NCBI GenBank assembly: GCA_945890595.1
Contig: CAMDCQ010000035.1
Coordinates: 1-16,341 of the forward strand
DNA: 16,341 bases
DNA from: Chitinophaga pinensis
GTDB lineage: Bacteria; Bacteroidota; Bacteroidia; NS11-12g; UBA9320
Direction of reading: 5' to 3'
The notes under the pieces are model-generated. The model was not told the origin of the DNA, made no database searches, and was given only the letters and a program-made list of their open reading frames with translations. The position numbers and the translations under genes were made by a program. Shown here piece by piece: positions 1-7,591 of the stretch (position 1 is its first letter; every line of letters starts with the position of its first letter).

Positions 1-105
1 ACGGTAAAGCACGGACACGAAATAGCACACACACTCAAAGACACTTTACGAAAGGATATACCGCAATTGGGGCACGTTTTAATTCACATTGAACCGAATG
101 AATAG
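1..105 (+). CDS. Cation diffusion facilitator (CDF) family transporter, C-terminal end (5' truncated)
   Basis: Reading frame 1 is open from the left edge and ends at TAG 103-105, giving 34 residues. It begins around VKHGHEIAHTLKD and ends with VLIHIEPNE. A GHEIAH motif followed by VxIHIEP is the usual end of the cytoplasmic dimerisation domain of CDF transporters, which export Zn2+, Fe2+, Mn2+ or related divalent cations by proton antiport across the inner membrane. The membrane domain with its metal-binding aspartates and histidines lies outside the window, so the metal cannot be inferred. The match is short but distinctive. Confidence 0.8.
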   Translation, partial: TVKHGHEIAHTLKDTLRKDIPQLGHVLIHIEPNE

Positions 106-125
106 AACGGCACTACCCTACAAAT

Positions 126-160
126 GCAAGCTTCACTCCTATCTTAGGATGGCTCATTTC
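126..160. repeat. Dispersed 35-bp repeat, copy 1
   Basis: The segment begins gcaagcttcactcctatct and matches 7294-7328 at 31 of 35 positions, the first 19 being identical. It lies 20 bases after the CDF stop codon and just upstream of a candidate promoter (174-203). This copy contains a short inverted repeat, CCTA-tct-TAGG, that the other copy does not keep. No flanking target duplication or transposase is visible. It could be a regulator binding site, a remnant of a mobile or repetitive element, or a duplicated 3' segment. Confidence 0.55.
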
Positions 161-173
161 GATTAAACAACCC

Positions 174-203
174 TTTGGATTTAGTATTATAATAGTACTT
201 TTG
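174..203 (+). promoter_or_regulatory. Candidate Bacteroidetes-type promoter for the 374-5418 operon
   Basis: TTTG at 174-177 is followed by 18 bases and then TACTTTTG at 196-203. This fits the Bacteroidetes primary-sigma consensus of TTTG (-33) and TAnnTTTG (-7). It is the only good match seen in the 268-base gap before the first operon gene and would leave a leader of about 160 nt. It is inferred from sequence alone. Confidence 0.45.
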
Positions 204-373
204 AGTAGAACATTCATGAGCACATTTAGCATAAATAAACCACCACGATGCCATAAAAGTGAGGGTAAATCGAACGTCAAACATACTCTACGACAGGCAA
301 CAGTCCTCGTTTGCTTTTCGTATACCCACTTAGCCACGAGTACAGCGTCCAGATGATTACTAAAAACCTCAGA

Positions 374-2830
374 ATGAAATCAGTACTTCAACTACTCCTA
401 TTATTATTTACACTCCCTTGTTTTGCCCAACCAACGGGCCATCAAAAAATATTTTTGGAAATAACCGACCAAGGCGACACACTCCATTTTGAACATGATT
501 TCAAAAAAAATGAAATAGGTAGCAAGCCAAATCTTAGCTATAAAAATTATCAACTAAATGATATAAGTAAAGATAAAACTGGGTTTGAATTTTACCGCAG
601 AGATGAATATATCCATAAAACTTTAATGACAGATAATCATCATATTCAGATTATTAGAAACGGTATGGACATTATGCAAATTGAAATTTTAAACGCATTC
701 AATGTGTACTTTTTGAGTATTCAATTTCAAAAAGGAAATTTCAAAATGGTTGTAAATGATGGTAAAGAAAACCAATGGTATGTAAACACCCTGCCATACA
801 AATTGATGAAGACCAATTCAAATGTTTACAATATAACTCCAAAAGACTGGAGCGTATTTGAAGTAACAAGCGATAAAACGGAACAAGATTATTTTATTTC
901 AGAGCAATTTGAGAAACAACACCTGCTAGCAACGCCAGTTAATCCGGAAGACGATCCCAACTTCAGAAATCCTAGAAGAATAAACACGCTCAGAATTGAA
1001 ACAGGTGACTATAATTTTGATGGACAAAAAGATTACCGAGAACACAAATTAAATAACCCAAAAGAATGGAACTACTTCCTATATAAAGATTCAATTACCG
1101 GCTTTGTTTTGGATTGCCTTATGAGTAATTTAAATATCACAAAATTTGATTTTGAAAATAAAACAGTTGAAGTAAAGAAAATTGACAGAAGAAATGAAGA
1201 ATTTTCGCAAACAGATACTTACGAATTTGTTCACGGAAAAGTTGCGCTTGTAAGCAAAAAGCCACCTGTAGATGCTCCTATAAAAGATGTACAAAAAGAG
1301 CTAGAAGAAAAACGAACATCCATTCAAACCTACCGTGTAAGTCCCTTCAAATTTATTTTAGAAAAAAACGCAAAGGGCGTAATCATTTCTTCTGAAAAGG
1401 GTGCTTATGCCCATAAAATTGAAGTATTTGACATCAAATCTGAAAAATCGATTTACTCCATGATAGCCTATGGAAATTCTTATAGAGAAACAGCTGGGTG
1501 TTCAGATTCACTGCAAATAGCGGATTATAATTTTGATGGATACCCAGATTTTAGAGTATGTGTCAATAGTGGACATGCAAAACATACGTATTACATCTAC
1601 CACCCCAAACGAAACACATTTAGTATAGAAAAAACCTTCAGCGAGCTAAATGGAGTCACTTTCAATTTTGAGCAAAAAATAGCAAAAGGGCAAACCGATA
1701 GAAAAGAATTTTCAGGCTATCCTTGGAATGCACCATACCAATATTACATGGAAATATTGCAGTTTGAAGGGGATAAGCTAGAAAACCTAACCGTTACAAC
1801 TACCGTTTACGGAGGTTCATCGTACGTATCTGAAAAATGCAAATACATCAATCAAAAAAGAATCTATGAAGGTGATACCATTGGCTTAGAGCTTCAAAGA
1901 AAAAATCTTCTGATTAAAGAAGTTGGTCCTTTTAGATTTGAAATGGAGTTTAATCCTGAAGAACGCAAAACAAGTGGTGAAAAAGGTGCTTATGTAAAAG
2001 TCTTAAACATTTTTAAAGGTGAAAGAACTGTTGGACATTACGAAATGCATGGCAACTATTTAAAAGAGTTGCCTCATTGGTTAGATAGCATGGAAATAGC
2101 TGATTATAATTTTGATGGTTTTCCAGATATTAGAATGTATAATAGCATAAAGGCAAATGGCAGTTATCAATATTTTTTATTTAATTCAGATAAGGACGTA
2201 AGACAATTTTATATGGAATCTTGGTTTTCGGGGGCCATAGAATCAGAATTTATTCCGAGCCAAAAAATAATGAAAGGAAAGCTTGTTGAAGCCAACCTAA
2301 CCAAGTATCTATTCTTGAAAAATGATACCCTAACCATTACCATTCAAGACAATGACCTCTCAAAACCACCTTTTATAGAAGAAAGTATTTATAAAAATGG
2401 CAATAGAAGAACTTTGAGAACTGCCTACAAAACCTTAGAGCCCGTTGTAAAAAAAGAATATGGCGATTACAATTTTGATGGCTACGAAGACTTTAGACAA
2501 CAGAGCAAGAAAAGTCCTTATTATTATGATGCATTCATTTACAATCCCCACAAAGAAGCTTTTGAAAAAGATACCTTATTGAGCAAATTTCTAGTGTTTA
2601 ATTACAATAACCTGGAAAAAAAACTAGATGGATATTACATAAAAAACAGCACAGATTTTTTAGCTAGAACAAGCTATTATTATAAATGGAGTTTTTCGGA
2701 AAATAAAATGATATTGTACCAAACGCAAGTGTGTATCTATAAATACCCAAGTTCGGAAAGTTCTCGATGCACCGTTAGTAGATTAGTAGATGGCAAATGG
2801 ATAAATACAGAAATAGTTGGAGCAGAGTAA
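374..2830 (+). CDS. Secreted protein with four DYNFDG (XAC2610-like) repeats
   Basis: The predicted product is 818 residues. I chose ATG 374 because it places a classic signal peptide at the N-terminus (MKSVLQLLLLLFTLPCFAQ); the frame is open further upstream, with ATG 353 and an alternative start at 311. Four copies of D-Y-N-F-D-G-x-x-D-x-R start at residues 212, 384, 577 and 698. Their D-x-N-x-D-G-x-x-D spacing resembles a calcium-binding loop. Each is followed by a Y-x-x-(F/Y)-(I/L)-(Y/F) strand, a pattern seen in XAC2610-related and FG-GAP/VCBS-like extracellular proteins. Residues 323-394 and 518-587 are clear internal duplicates (PFxF...EKGAY...DSxxIADYNFDG). There is no T9SS tail or lipobox, so the protein is probably periplasmic or exported. 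It heads a four-gene operon with the next gene one base away. Function is unknown; binding of a ligand or polymer is a guess. Confidence 0.85.
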   Translation: MKSVLQLLLLLFTLPCFAQPTGHQKIFLEITDQGDTLHFEHDFKKNEIGSKPNLSYKNYQLNDISKDKTGFEFYRRDEYIHKTLMTDNHHIQIIRNGMDIMQIEILNAFNVYFLSIQFQKGNFKMVVNDGKENQWYVNTLPYKLMKTNSNVYNITPKDWSVFEVTSDKTEQDYFISEQFEKQHLLATPVNPEDDPNFRNPRRINTLRIETGDYNFDGQKDYREHKLNNPKEWNYFLYKDSITGFVLDCLMSNLNITKFDFENKTVEVKKIDRRNEEFSQTDTYEFVHGKVALVSKKPPVDAPIKDVQKELEEKRTSIQTYRVSPFKFILEKNAKGVIISSEKGAYAHKIEVFDIKSEKSIYSMIAYGNSYRETAGCSDSLQIADYNFDGYPDFRVCVNSGHAKHTYYIYHPKRNTFSIEKTFSELNGVTFNFEQKIAKGQTDRKEFSGYPWNAPYQYYMEILQFEGDKLENLTVTTTVYGGSSYVSEKCKYINQKRIYEGDTIGLELQRKNLLIKEVGPFRFEMEFNPEERKTSGEKGAYVKVLNIFKGERTVGHYEMHGNYLKELPHWLDSMEIADYNFDGFPDIRMYNSIKANGSYQYFLFNSDKDVRQFYMESWFSGAIESEFIPSQKIMKGKLVEANLTKYLFLKNDTLTITIQDNDLSKPPFIEESIYKNGNRRTLRTAYKTLEPVVKKEYGDYNFDGYEDFRQQSKKSPYYYDAFIYNPHKEAFEKDTLLSKFLVFNYNNLEKKLDGYYIKNSTDFLARTSYYYKWSFSENKMILYQTQVCIYKYPSSESSRCTVSRLVDGKWINTEIVGAE
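1340..2134 (+). repeat. Internal duplicated units within the DYNFDG protein gene
   Basis: Unit A (1340-1555) and unit B (1925-2134) encode about 72 and 70 residues that align end to end. Shared positions include PFxF, an acidic/Asn stretch, EKGAY, then DS(L/M)xIADYNFDG(Y/F)PD(F/I)R. The outer copies at 1007 and 2465 keep only the DYNFDG loop and the following strands. This points to duplication and divergence inside one gene rather than a recent tandem repeat. Confidence 0.7.
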
Positions 2831-2831
2831 T

Positions 2832-3986
2832 ATGAAAAATATACTTGCATTCATTTCTTTTTTCCTTTTAGCAAATATCGCAATCGCCGACCTGAAATAT
2901 AATCCTGTTAGCTTTATTCTTAGCACAGACAAAGAAAGCTATTACGAAGGGGAAAAAATTACTTTTTATATCACTATTACCAACAACGATAAAGAAAGAA
3001 CCCTTCCTGTATTAATCCCACATACGCAAAATATTGGTCAAAAGCTGTTTTACTTAAATGCCTATGATAAAGCCAATAACACCATGTTATTAAGATATAC
3101 CGAAGAGAGAATGCTGAAGATGATGGTGCACGATACAGGAACCGTTCAAATCAGATACTTGAAACCGCTTGAACAAATTGTAGTACCCTTACACCTAAAT
3201 GATTTTGAAAACTACTATAGCTATCAAACTCAAAATGCTTCCCATCACAGTTTAGGAGTGCCACTTTTTGCAGGTGTTTACAAAGTAAGAATTGCTTATA
3301 GCCCAAACGGAATATCATTAGGCGACAACATTTATAACTATTACAACGATACAAACACCGAACTTCCGAATAATGGAAAACAGGCAATGCCTGGAGATGG
3401 CGATTTGAGTAACTTCTGTACCTTAAAAATCAAAAGAAGGGCTGATACCATTGTTAACATTGAAGGAAATAAGTACTACATTAAGACCGATGGGTATCTA
3501 TTTTTCTACTTATCACAAAACTTAACACAGATAACTACTGACATACGCTGCCATCATATCACCAACCTTCCGCCTGACAGTTGTTCCATCAAGAGTGAAT
3601 ATTTCTATAGTCATTTTACGGACTTGTATGCTGAAGGTGTGATCCGTTTTGATGATGGAGACATCAGGGAATACCGGAAATTTTCCGATTGGTGTCCAAG
3701 TTATTTATACACCGAGCGATACAATGAATTGAAACAAAAAACGCATTATGAATTGCAATTACCCGACAAAAGATTTTATAGTGTATCCTACAATCAACCA
3801 AGCGGAACCATCCATCAGGAAACCTACTGTTCAACTGATGGTACACTTTGTAATGTAACAACCTATGTTTACAATAAAAAAGGTGAATTAGTAAGAAAAG
3901 AAGTTTCACAAACAGAACCATGCAGTGTGGTAGAAATTGATGGCAAGAAAAGAAGTGCAAAACGTGTAGTCAATTTGCGAGGATGA
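2832..3986 (+). CDS. Secreted protein of unknown function with Ig-like N-terminal domain
   Basis: The predicted product is 384 residues. ATG 2832 was chosen over the in-frame ATG 2817 because it gives a standard signal peptide (MKNILAFISFFLLANIAIA, cleaved before DLKYN) and sits one base after the preceding stop. A GGAGCAGAG stretch at 2819-2827 could serve as a ribosome-binding site. After the signal, residues about 25-180 look like an immunoglobulin/macroglobulin-like beta domain (STDKESYYEGEKITFYITIT, then VRIAYSPNG). The C-terminal third (about 255-370) has YxxG/D-rich beta-strand repeats vaguely like MORN or YwqK-type modules. I recognise no catalytic motif. The one-base gap upstream and four-base overlap downstream argue for co-translation with both neighbours. 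Confidence 0.82.
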   Translation: MKNILAFISFFLLANIAIADLKYNPVSFILSTDKESYYEGEKITFYITITNNDKERTLPVLIPHTQNIGQKLFYLNAYDKANNTMLLRYTEERMLKMMVHDTGTVQIRYLKPLEQIVVPLHLNDFENYYSYQTQNASHHSLGVPLFAGVYKVRIAYSPNGISLGDNIYNYYNDTNTELPNNGKQAMPGDGDLSNFCTLKIKRRADTIVNIEGNKYYIKTDGYLFFYLSQNLTQITTDIRCHHITNLPPDSCSIKSEYFYSHFTDLYAEGVIRFDDGDIREYRKFSDWCPSYLYTERYNELKQKTHYELQLPDKRFYSVSYNQPSGTIHQETYCSTDGTLCNVTTYVYNKKGELVRKEVSQTEPCSVVEIDGKKRSAKRVVNLRG

Positions 3987-4435
3987 CGAGAAGCCTTCTA
4001 TTAAAAATTAACTTGCCTTTGACTGTGATAGCCTTTGCTGCTTTTACTAAATGGTGGAATGTATTGCCTTTTGATGCCAGACAGACTTTTTATTGGGGAT
4101 TTCCCTTTGCTTATGTGGGAGAAGGATGGCAAACTTCTGGTGCATTGCAATTTTTTATATTGGAAGCCCTAGTAGATTTTATGCTTTACTTTCTGGTTTG
4201 TTACGGGTTGCTTTGGATACTATTTTCGCTTTTTAAACTAAAAAATATTTCGAAATTGATCGGTAAAACCCTTTGGTCGTTAGCATTTCTAATTATAATT
4301 GCATGGGCGTTTATAATTTCATTTTCTTACCCGACTTTTTATTTAACAAGAAATTACGATTGGAAAGTATTAAGTGAGGGCTATCTTTTTATGGGGCAAA
4401 AAACACCACTACCAGATATCAATCAAGAGCCATAA
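3983..4435 (+). CDS. Small integral membrane protein, three predicted helices
   Basis: The predicted product is 150 residues. Its ATG overlaps the preceding stop as ATGA (3983-3986), the arrangement of translational coupling. Hydrophobic segments lie at about residues 8-25, 56-85 and 92-118. The loop after the first helix has YWGFPFAYVGEGW, a stretch reminiscent of other small uncharacterised Bacteroidetes membrane proteins. The C-terminus after the third helix is short and polar and probably faces the periplasm or cytosol; orientation is not clear. No enzymatic motif is visible. Placed between two exported proteins and a lipoprotein, it could anchor or help assemble the operon products, but this rests on context only. 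Confidence 0.75.
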   Translation: MTRSLLLKINLPLTVIAFAAFTKWWNVLPFDARQTFYWGFPFAYVGEGWQTSGALQFFILEALVDFMLYFLVCYGLLWILFSLFKLKNISKLIGKTLWSLAFLIIIAWAFIISFSYPTFYLTRNYDWKVLSEGYLFMGQKTPLPDINQEP

Positions 4436-4458
4436 GCCGACTAAAATTCAAAAACTAT

Positions 4459-5418
4459 ATGAAAATTTATTTAAAGATTATACTACTACTTGCAATAAGT
4501 TTATCAGGATGTAAAACCAGTAAAAACACTTCTGAATTTAAAGAGTATCACAGTCAAATGGAGATTAAATCAACACTATACCAAAGCACCAATTTTACGG
4601 GTAATGTTATGGAGCTTCAAACTAGTGAAGTTATACCTTTTGCTAAGGTCGTATTGACAGATGAAAAGGGTAAGTATTTTGGGTCAATCACAGATGAAGC
4701 TGGCAATTTTTCCATAGAAAATTTACCCCTTGGTGTTTATAGAATGCGCATTAGTGCAGCAGGATACCGTGATGTTGAAAATGTTTTTGATATAAAAAGA
4801 CACACCAATTACAAACTTGAAGTTAAACTTTCAGTTTATGTTACTCAAGTCGAAAAACCAGTAATTTACCTCTATCCTACTCAAAAACAAAATATTCATG
4901 TGAGGCTCAATTATAAAGGAACTTTAACTCATACATACCCTAAATACTCCGAAAAGGGTTGGAATGTAACAGCAGAACCCAATGGCACTTTATACGACGA
5001 AAATGGCCAAGAGTATTATGCCTTATTTTGGGAAGGAAATCCAACAGAACACATTATACCAACGGATGGTTTTGTGGTTTCTGGAGAAGAAACCGCTGCT
5101 TTTTTAGAAGAAAAATTAGCCTATTTGGGTTTAAACAGACGCGAAGCCAATGAGTTTATCATGTATTGGTTACCGCGCATGGAAAACAATCCCTATAACT
5201 TTATCCATTTTGCCGGGAAACAATATGAAGCACAAGCTGAATTAGACATTACCCCAACGCCTGAAACAATTATCAGAGTGATGATGCTAACACAGCCTTT
5301 AGAAAAAAAAATCAACTTTCCAATTCAAGATTTAAGTACTTTAAAAAAGACCCGAAAAGGATTTACTGTGGTTGAATGGGGAGGAAGTGAAATTGACAAC
5401 TTACTAGTATACAACTGA
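4459..5418 (+). CDS. Lipoprotein with carboxypeptidase-regulatory-like domain and KPVIYLYP domain
   Basis: The predicted product is 319 residues. The N-terminus MKIYLKIILLLAISLSGC ends in a lipobox (LSGC, Cys18), so it should be lipidated and envelope-anchored. Residues about 46-125 form a carboxypeptidase-regulatory-like (CarboxypepD_reg) beta sandwich: IPFAKVVLTDEKG, then TDEAGNFSIENLPLGVYRM and AAGY. From Lys133 a second domain starts with KPVIYLYPTQ, followed by GWNVTAEPNGTLYDENGQEY and LFWEG. I know this signature from uncharacterised exported proteins of Firmicutes and Bacteroidetes, but not its function. The gene starts 23 bases after the membrane-protein gene and closes the four-gene operon. 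Being surface- or periplasm-tethered, it is a plausible anchor for the two secreted proteins, which is an inference. Confidence 0.83.
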   Translation: MKIYLKIILLLAISLSGCKTSKNTSEFKEYHSQMEIKSTLYQSTNFTGNVMELQTSEVIPFAKVVLTDEKGKYFGSITDEAGNFSIENLPLGVYRMRISAAGYRDVENVFDIKRHTNYKLEVKLSVYVTQVEKPVIYLYPTQKQNIHVRLNYKGTLTHTYPKYSEKGWNVTAEPNGTLYDENGQEYYALFWEGNPTEHIIPTDGFVVSGEETAAFLEEKLAYLGLNRREANEFIMYWLPRMENNPYNFIHFAGKQYEAQAELDITPTPETIIRVMMLTQPLEKKINFPIQDLSTLKKTRKGFTVVEWGGSEIDNLLVYN

Positions 5419-5456
5419 ATTTTATCAAATTTAATCTGACATTGATGTTTAAATAA

Positions 5457-5567
5457 ATGAAAAGAAGAAGATTTGTGCTCAGAAATCTGCCAGACCGCAA
5501 ACTCGAAAACGTAATACCTCATTTAACCACACTGGGCGCAACATATACTAAAATGTTAAGTACATGA
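5457..5567 (+). CDS. Possible small ORF overlapping the PL6 lyase start
   Basis: ATG 5457 opens a 36-codon frame (MKRRRFVLRNLPDRKLENVI...) that ends at TGA 5565-5567. The stop overlaps the lyase ATG (5564) as ATGA. The product would be basic at the N-terminus with no signal peptide. The overlap is what a coupled leader gene would show, but at this length chance is a real explanation and I recognise no homologue. Confidence 0.2.
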   Translation: MKRRRFVLRNLPDRKLENVIPHLTTLGATYTKMLST

Positions 5568-7207
5568 AAAGATTGAGCTTTGCCCTGATCGTCCTTGTGA
5601 ATTTCTATTTTGCAATGGCAAGCACTAGTACAGTTTCGACCATAGTTGCTTTACAATTAGCTGTTAACGCCTCGCATGCAGGAGATACGATACTACTTGC
5701 CGAGGGTACGTATCAAAACAATTCTATCCGTATTGCAACGAGCAATATAACGGTAATGGCTGCAACTCCGGGCGCAGTTTATTTAAATGGAACCAATGAT
5801 ATTGTCATTACAGGAAATTATGTCACGTTTGGAGGTTTCCAATTTACGGCCGGAAGCATGCAGGGAATAGTGATTTCCGTAGAAGGAGATAATACCGTGT
5901 TAACCCATCTAAATTTTAATGGATATTCAGCTCAAAAATACATCACCCTAAAAGGACAATATGACCAAGTAACGTACTGTAATTTTGAAAACAAGCCAAC
6001 TTCCGCTCCTACTGGTAACCTAATTCACATAGCAACCCGAGCAGATGAAACTCCCACCTACGCACTAATACGTTATTGCTCATTTCAACATATACCAGGG
6101 GCAGGTGGAGACAATGGAAATGAATGTATTCGTATCACCAATGGAACACCTTCAACGTATAAAGCACGTGCGGTTATTGAATATTGCTATTTTAGCAATA
6201 CGGGAGCCGGAGATAGCGAAGTTATTTCGGTAAAAAGTGAAGAAAATGTAATCCGTCATAACACCATGGTAAATAACTTAGAAGGTAATTTCTGTTTTCG
6301 AAATGGGAATAACAATAGTGCTTACAGCAATTTCTTTATTAATTCTGGAGGTATTAGGATTAAGCAAGCCAACGATATTTATTGCTATAACAACTATTTT
6401 GAAAACTGCGGAAATGGAACTGTAACTGCACCAGTAAAATATTTTTTTGTTACAGGATCACTAGTTAATCTTAATTTTATTCACAACACAATTGTGGGGG
6501 GTTCACCAATTGTACTTGATTCAAGTTCCTCTTCAAATACATGGGCAAACAATATTTTTAAGAATACTTCGGGTAACTTATTTACGGGTTCCGTTGCAGG
6601 GATAACTTTTGTAGGGAATCTGTATGATGGCACACTTGGGGTTCCTATCTCGACAGGAATGCAAAATACAAATCCACAGTTGATACTAAATGCAAATAGC
6701 TATTATGGCTTATCCGCAACAAGTCCCGCTATTGATAATTCTAGTGCAGCGTATCCCACACTACTGGATATACCTGACATTGACGATGACCCCTCTATTT
6801 TGTTGGATATTGAGGGGCAACTAAGACCCACGTCGAGGAATATAAAAGACATCGGCTGTGATGAATTTTCTAATGCAATGAGCACTAAGCGTCCCCTAGT
6901 ATTATGCGATGTAGGTCCATCCTACCTATGCCCAAATTCTTCGGACAGTAAGGTGTTAAAAACAGAAGATGATATTCTTATCGTTTATCCAAATCCAAGT
7001 AACGGAATATTTACCGTAAAAACATCATCAACTATTTCTGCACTAACCATTACAAATACCCTAGGAGAAACTCGTTATTCCGTTTCAAGAATTAATCAGA
7101 AACATCCTCTCGAGATAAACCTGACGACCGAATCTAAAGGAGTTTATAGTATTCAACTCAGGGATGAATATAAACGTACGTTTATTAAAAAAATAATTCT
7201 AAAGTAA
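5564..7207 (+). CDS. Secreted PL6-family polysaccharide lyase (alginate lyase/chondroitinase B type), T9SS type A
   Basis: The predicted product is 547 residues with a signal peptide (MKRLSFALIVLVNFYFAMAS). Residues about 25-430 read as a right-handed parallel beta-helix with PL6 landmarks: an early LQLAVNASHAGDTILLAEGT, then GNECIRITNG. SEVISVKSEEN contains the candidate catalytic Lys224 and NFCFRNGNNNS the candidate Arg246. Their 22-residue spacing matches the Lys-Arg pair of chondroitinase B. The family cleaves alginate or dermatan-type glycans by beta-elimination; which one cannot be told from sequence. The C-terminus (from about ILIVYPNPSNGIF) is a T9SS type A sorting domain ending KKIILK, so the enzyme is exported to the surface or medium. 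No SusC/SusD, sulfatase or second lyase lies nearby, so it is not in an obvious polysaccharide utilisation locus. Confidence 0.85.
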   Translation: MKRLSFALIVLVNFYFAMASTSTVSTIVALQLAVNASHAGDTILLAEGTYQNNSIRIATSNITVMAATPGAVYLNGTNDIVITGNYVTFGGFQFTAGSMQGIVISVEGDNTVLTHLNFNGYSAQKYITLKGQYDQVTYCNFENKPTSAPTGNLIHIATRADETPTYALIRYCSFQHIPGAGGDNGNECIRITNGTPSTYKARAVIEYCYFSNTGAGDSEVISVKSEENVIRHNTMVNNLEGNFCFRNGNNNSAYSNFFINSGGIRIKQANDIYCYNNYFENCGNGTVTAPVKYFFVTGSLVNLNFIHNTIVGGSPIVLDSSSSSNTWANNIFKNTSGNLFTGSVAGITFVGNLYDGTLGVPISTGMQNTNPQLILNANSYYGLSATSPAIDNSSAAYPTLLDIPDIDDDPSILLDIEGQLRPTSRNIKDIGCDEFSNAMSTKRPLVLCDVGPSYLCPNSSDSKVLKTEDDILIVYPNPSNGIFTVKTSSTISALTITNTLGETRYSVSRINQKHPLEINLTTESKGVYSIQLRDEYKRTFIKKIILK

Positions 7208-7293
7208 CGTACGTGTAGCTGAAAATGAAACATCGCTCCTAATCAATTTACCCGCCTCACCCTATTTGTTTTTTTGGAAAAAACCGTATAATC

Positions 7294-7328
7294 GCAAGCT
7301 TCACTCCTATCTGATGATGGCTAATTCC
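7294..7328. repeat. Dispersed 35-bp repeat, copy 2
   Basis: This copy matches 126-160 at 31 of 35 positions and shares its first 19 bases exactly. As with copy 1, it lies downstream of one gene's stop and shortly upstream of a TTG/TAnnTTTG promoter match, with 36 and 42 bases from repeat end to the -7 element. The shared placement suggests a regulatory role or co-insertion with a promoter. No dyad symmetry is conserved between the two. Confidence 0.55.
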
Positions 7329-7347
7329 TATTCCGCAAAAAAATCCG

Positions 7348-7378
7348 TTGTATATACAGTAAGGCTTTTGTAAATTTG
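7348..7378 (+). promoter_or_regulatory. Candidate promoter for the 7592-8470 gene
   Basis: TTG at 7348-7350, a 20-base spacer and TAAATTTG at 7371-7378 form an exact match to the Bacteroidetes -7 consensus TAnnTTTG. The next ATG (7592) is about 210 bases downstream, implying a long leader or a second promoter nearer the gene. Confidence 0.5.
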
Positions 7379-7591
7379 GTCACACCAAAAATAACAAGGA
7401 CTACTTGACTACTTTTTTGCTTTTTACATCGCTTCCACTACACATTTTTAAGGGTTTAACTCATAGAATAGATGGTTACCAGAAAGCGCTTACGTACCTT
7501 GCCGTGACAGCAAGACCTTCGTATATTGGAGATAAAAAGTGTAATTGAGCTTGAAAATAACTGGTGCCGCAGTTTAAATAGATGTAAAACA

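Larger units (their letters stand above)
7208..7591. other. Intergenic region before the multi-helix membrane protein
   Basis: This 384-base gap has no convincing gene. It contains an A/T-tract (about 7266-7285), the second copy of the dispersed repeat (7294-7328), a promoter match (7348-7378) and a long leader. The leader is open in the frame of the next gene from 7526, but the start at 7592 fits that protein better. Confidence 0.5.

Noticed and set aside
113..337. Minus-strand ORF of 74 codons over the gap after the CDF gene
   Set aside because: It covers the dispersed repeat and the promoter match, has no recognisable family or initiation context, and looks like a chance open frame.
3151..3960. 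Two minus-strand ORFs inside the Ig-like protein gene
   Set aside because: They are shadows of a well-supported + strand gene with signal peptide and operon spacing; their compositions are not protein-like.
7176..7216. ACGTACGT palindromes near the end of the lyase gene as an operator pair
   Set aside because: One lies in the coding region and the other just after the stop; short CGTACG palindromes occur by chance and no promoter is linked to them.
126..7328. An insertion sequence bounded by the two 35-bp repeats
   Set aside because: The copies are in the same orientation, imperfect, and enclose seven kilobases of normal genes with no transposase or target-site duplication.
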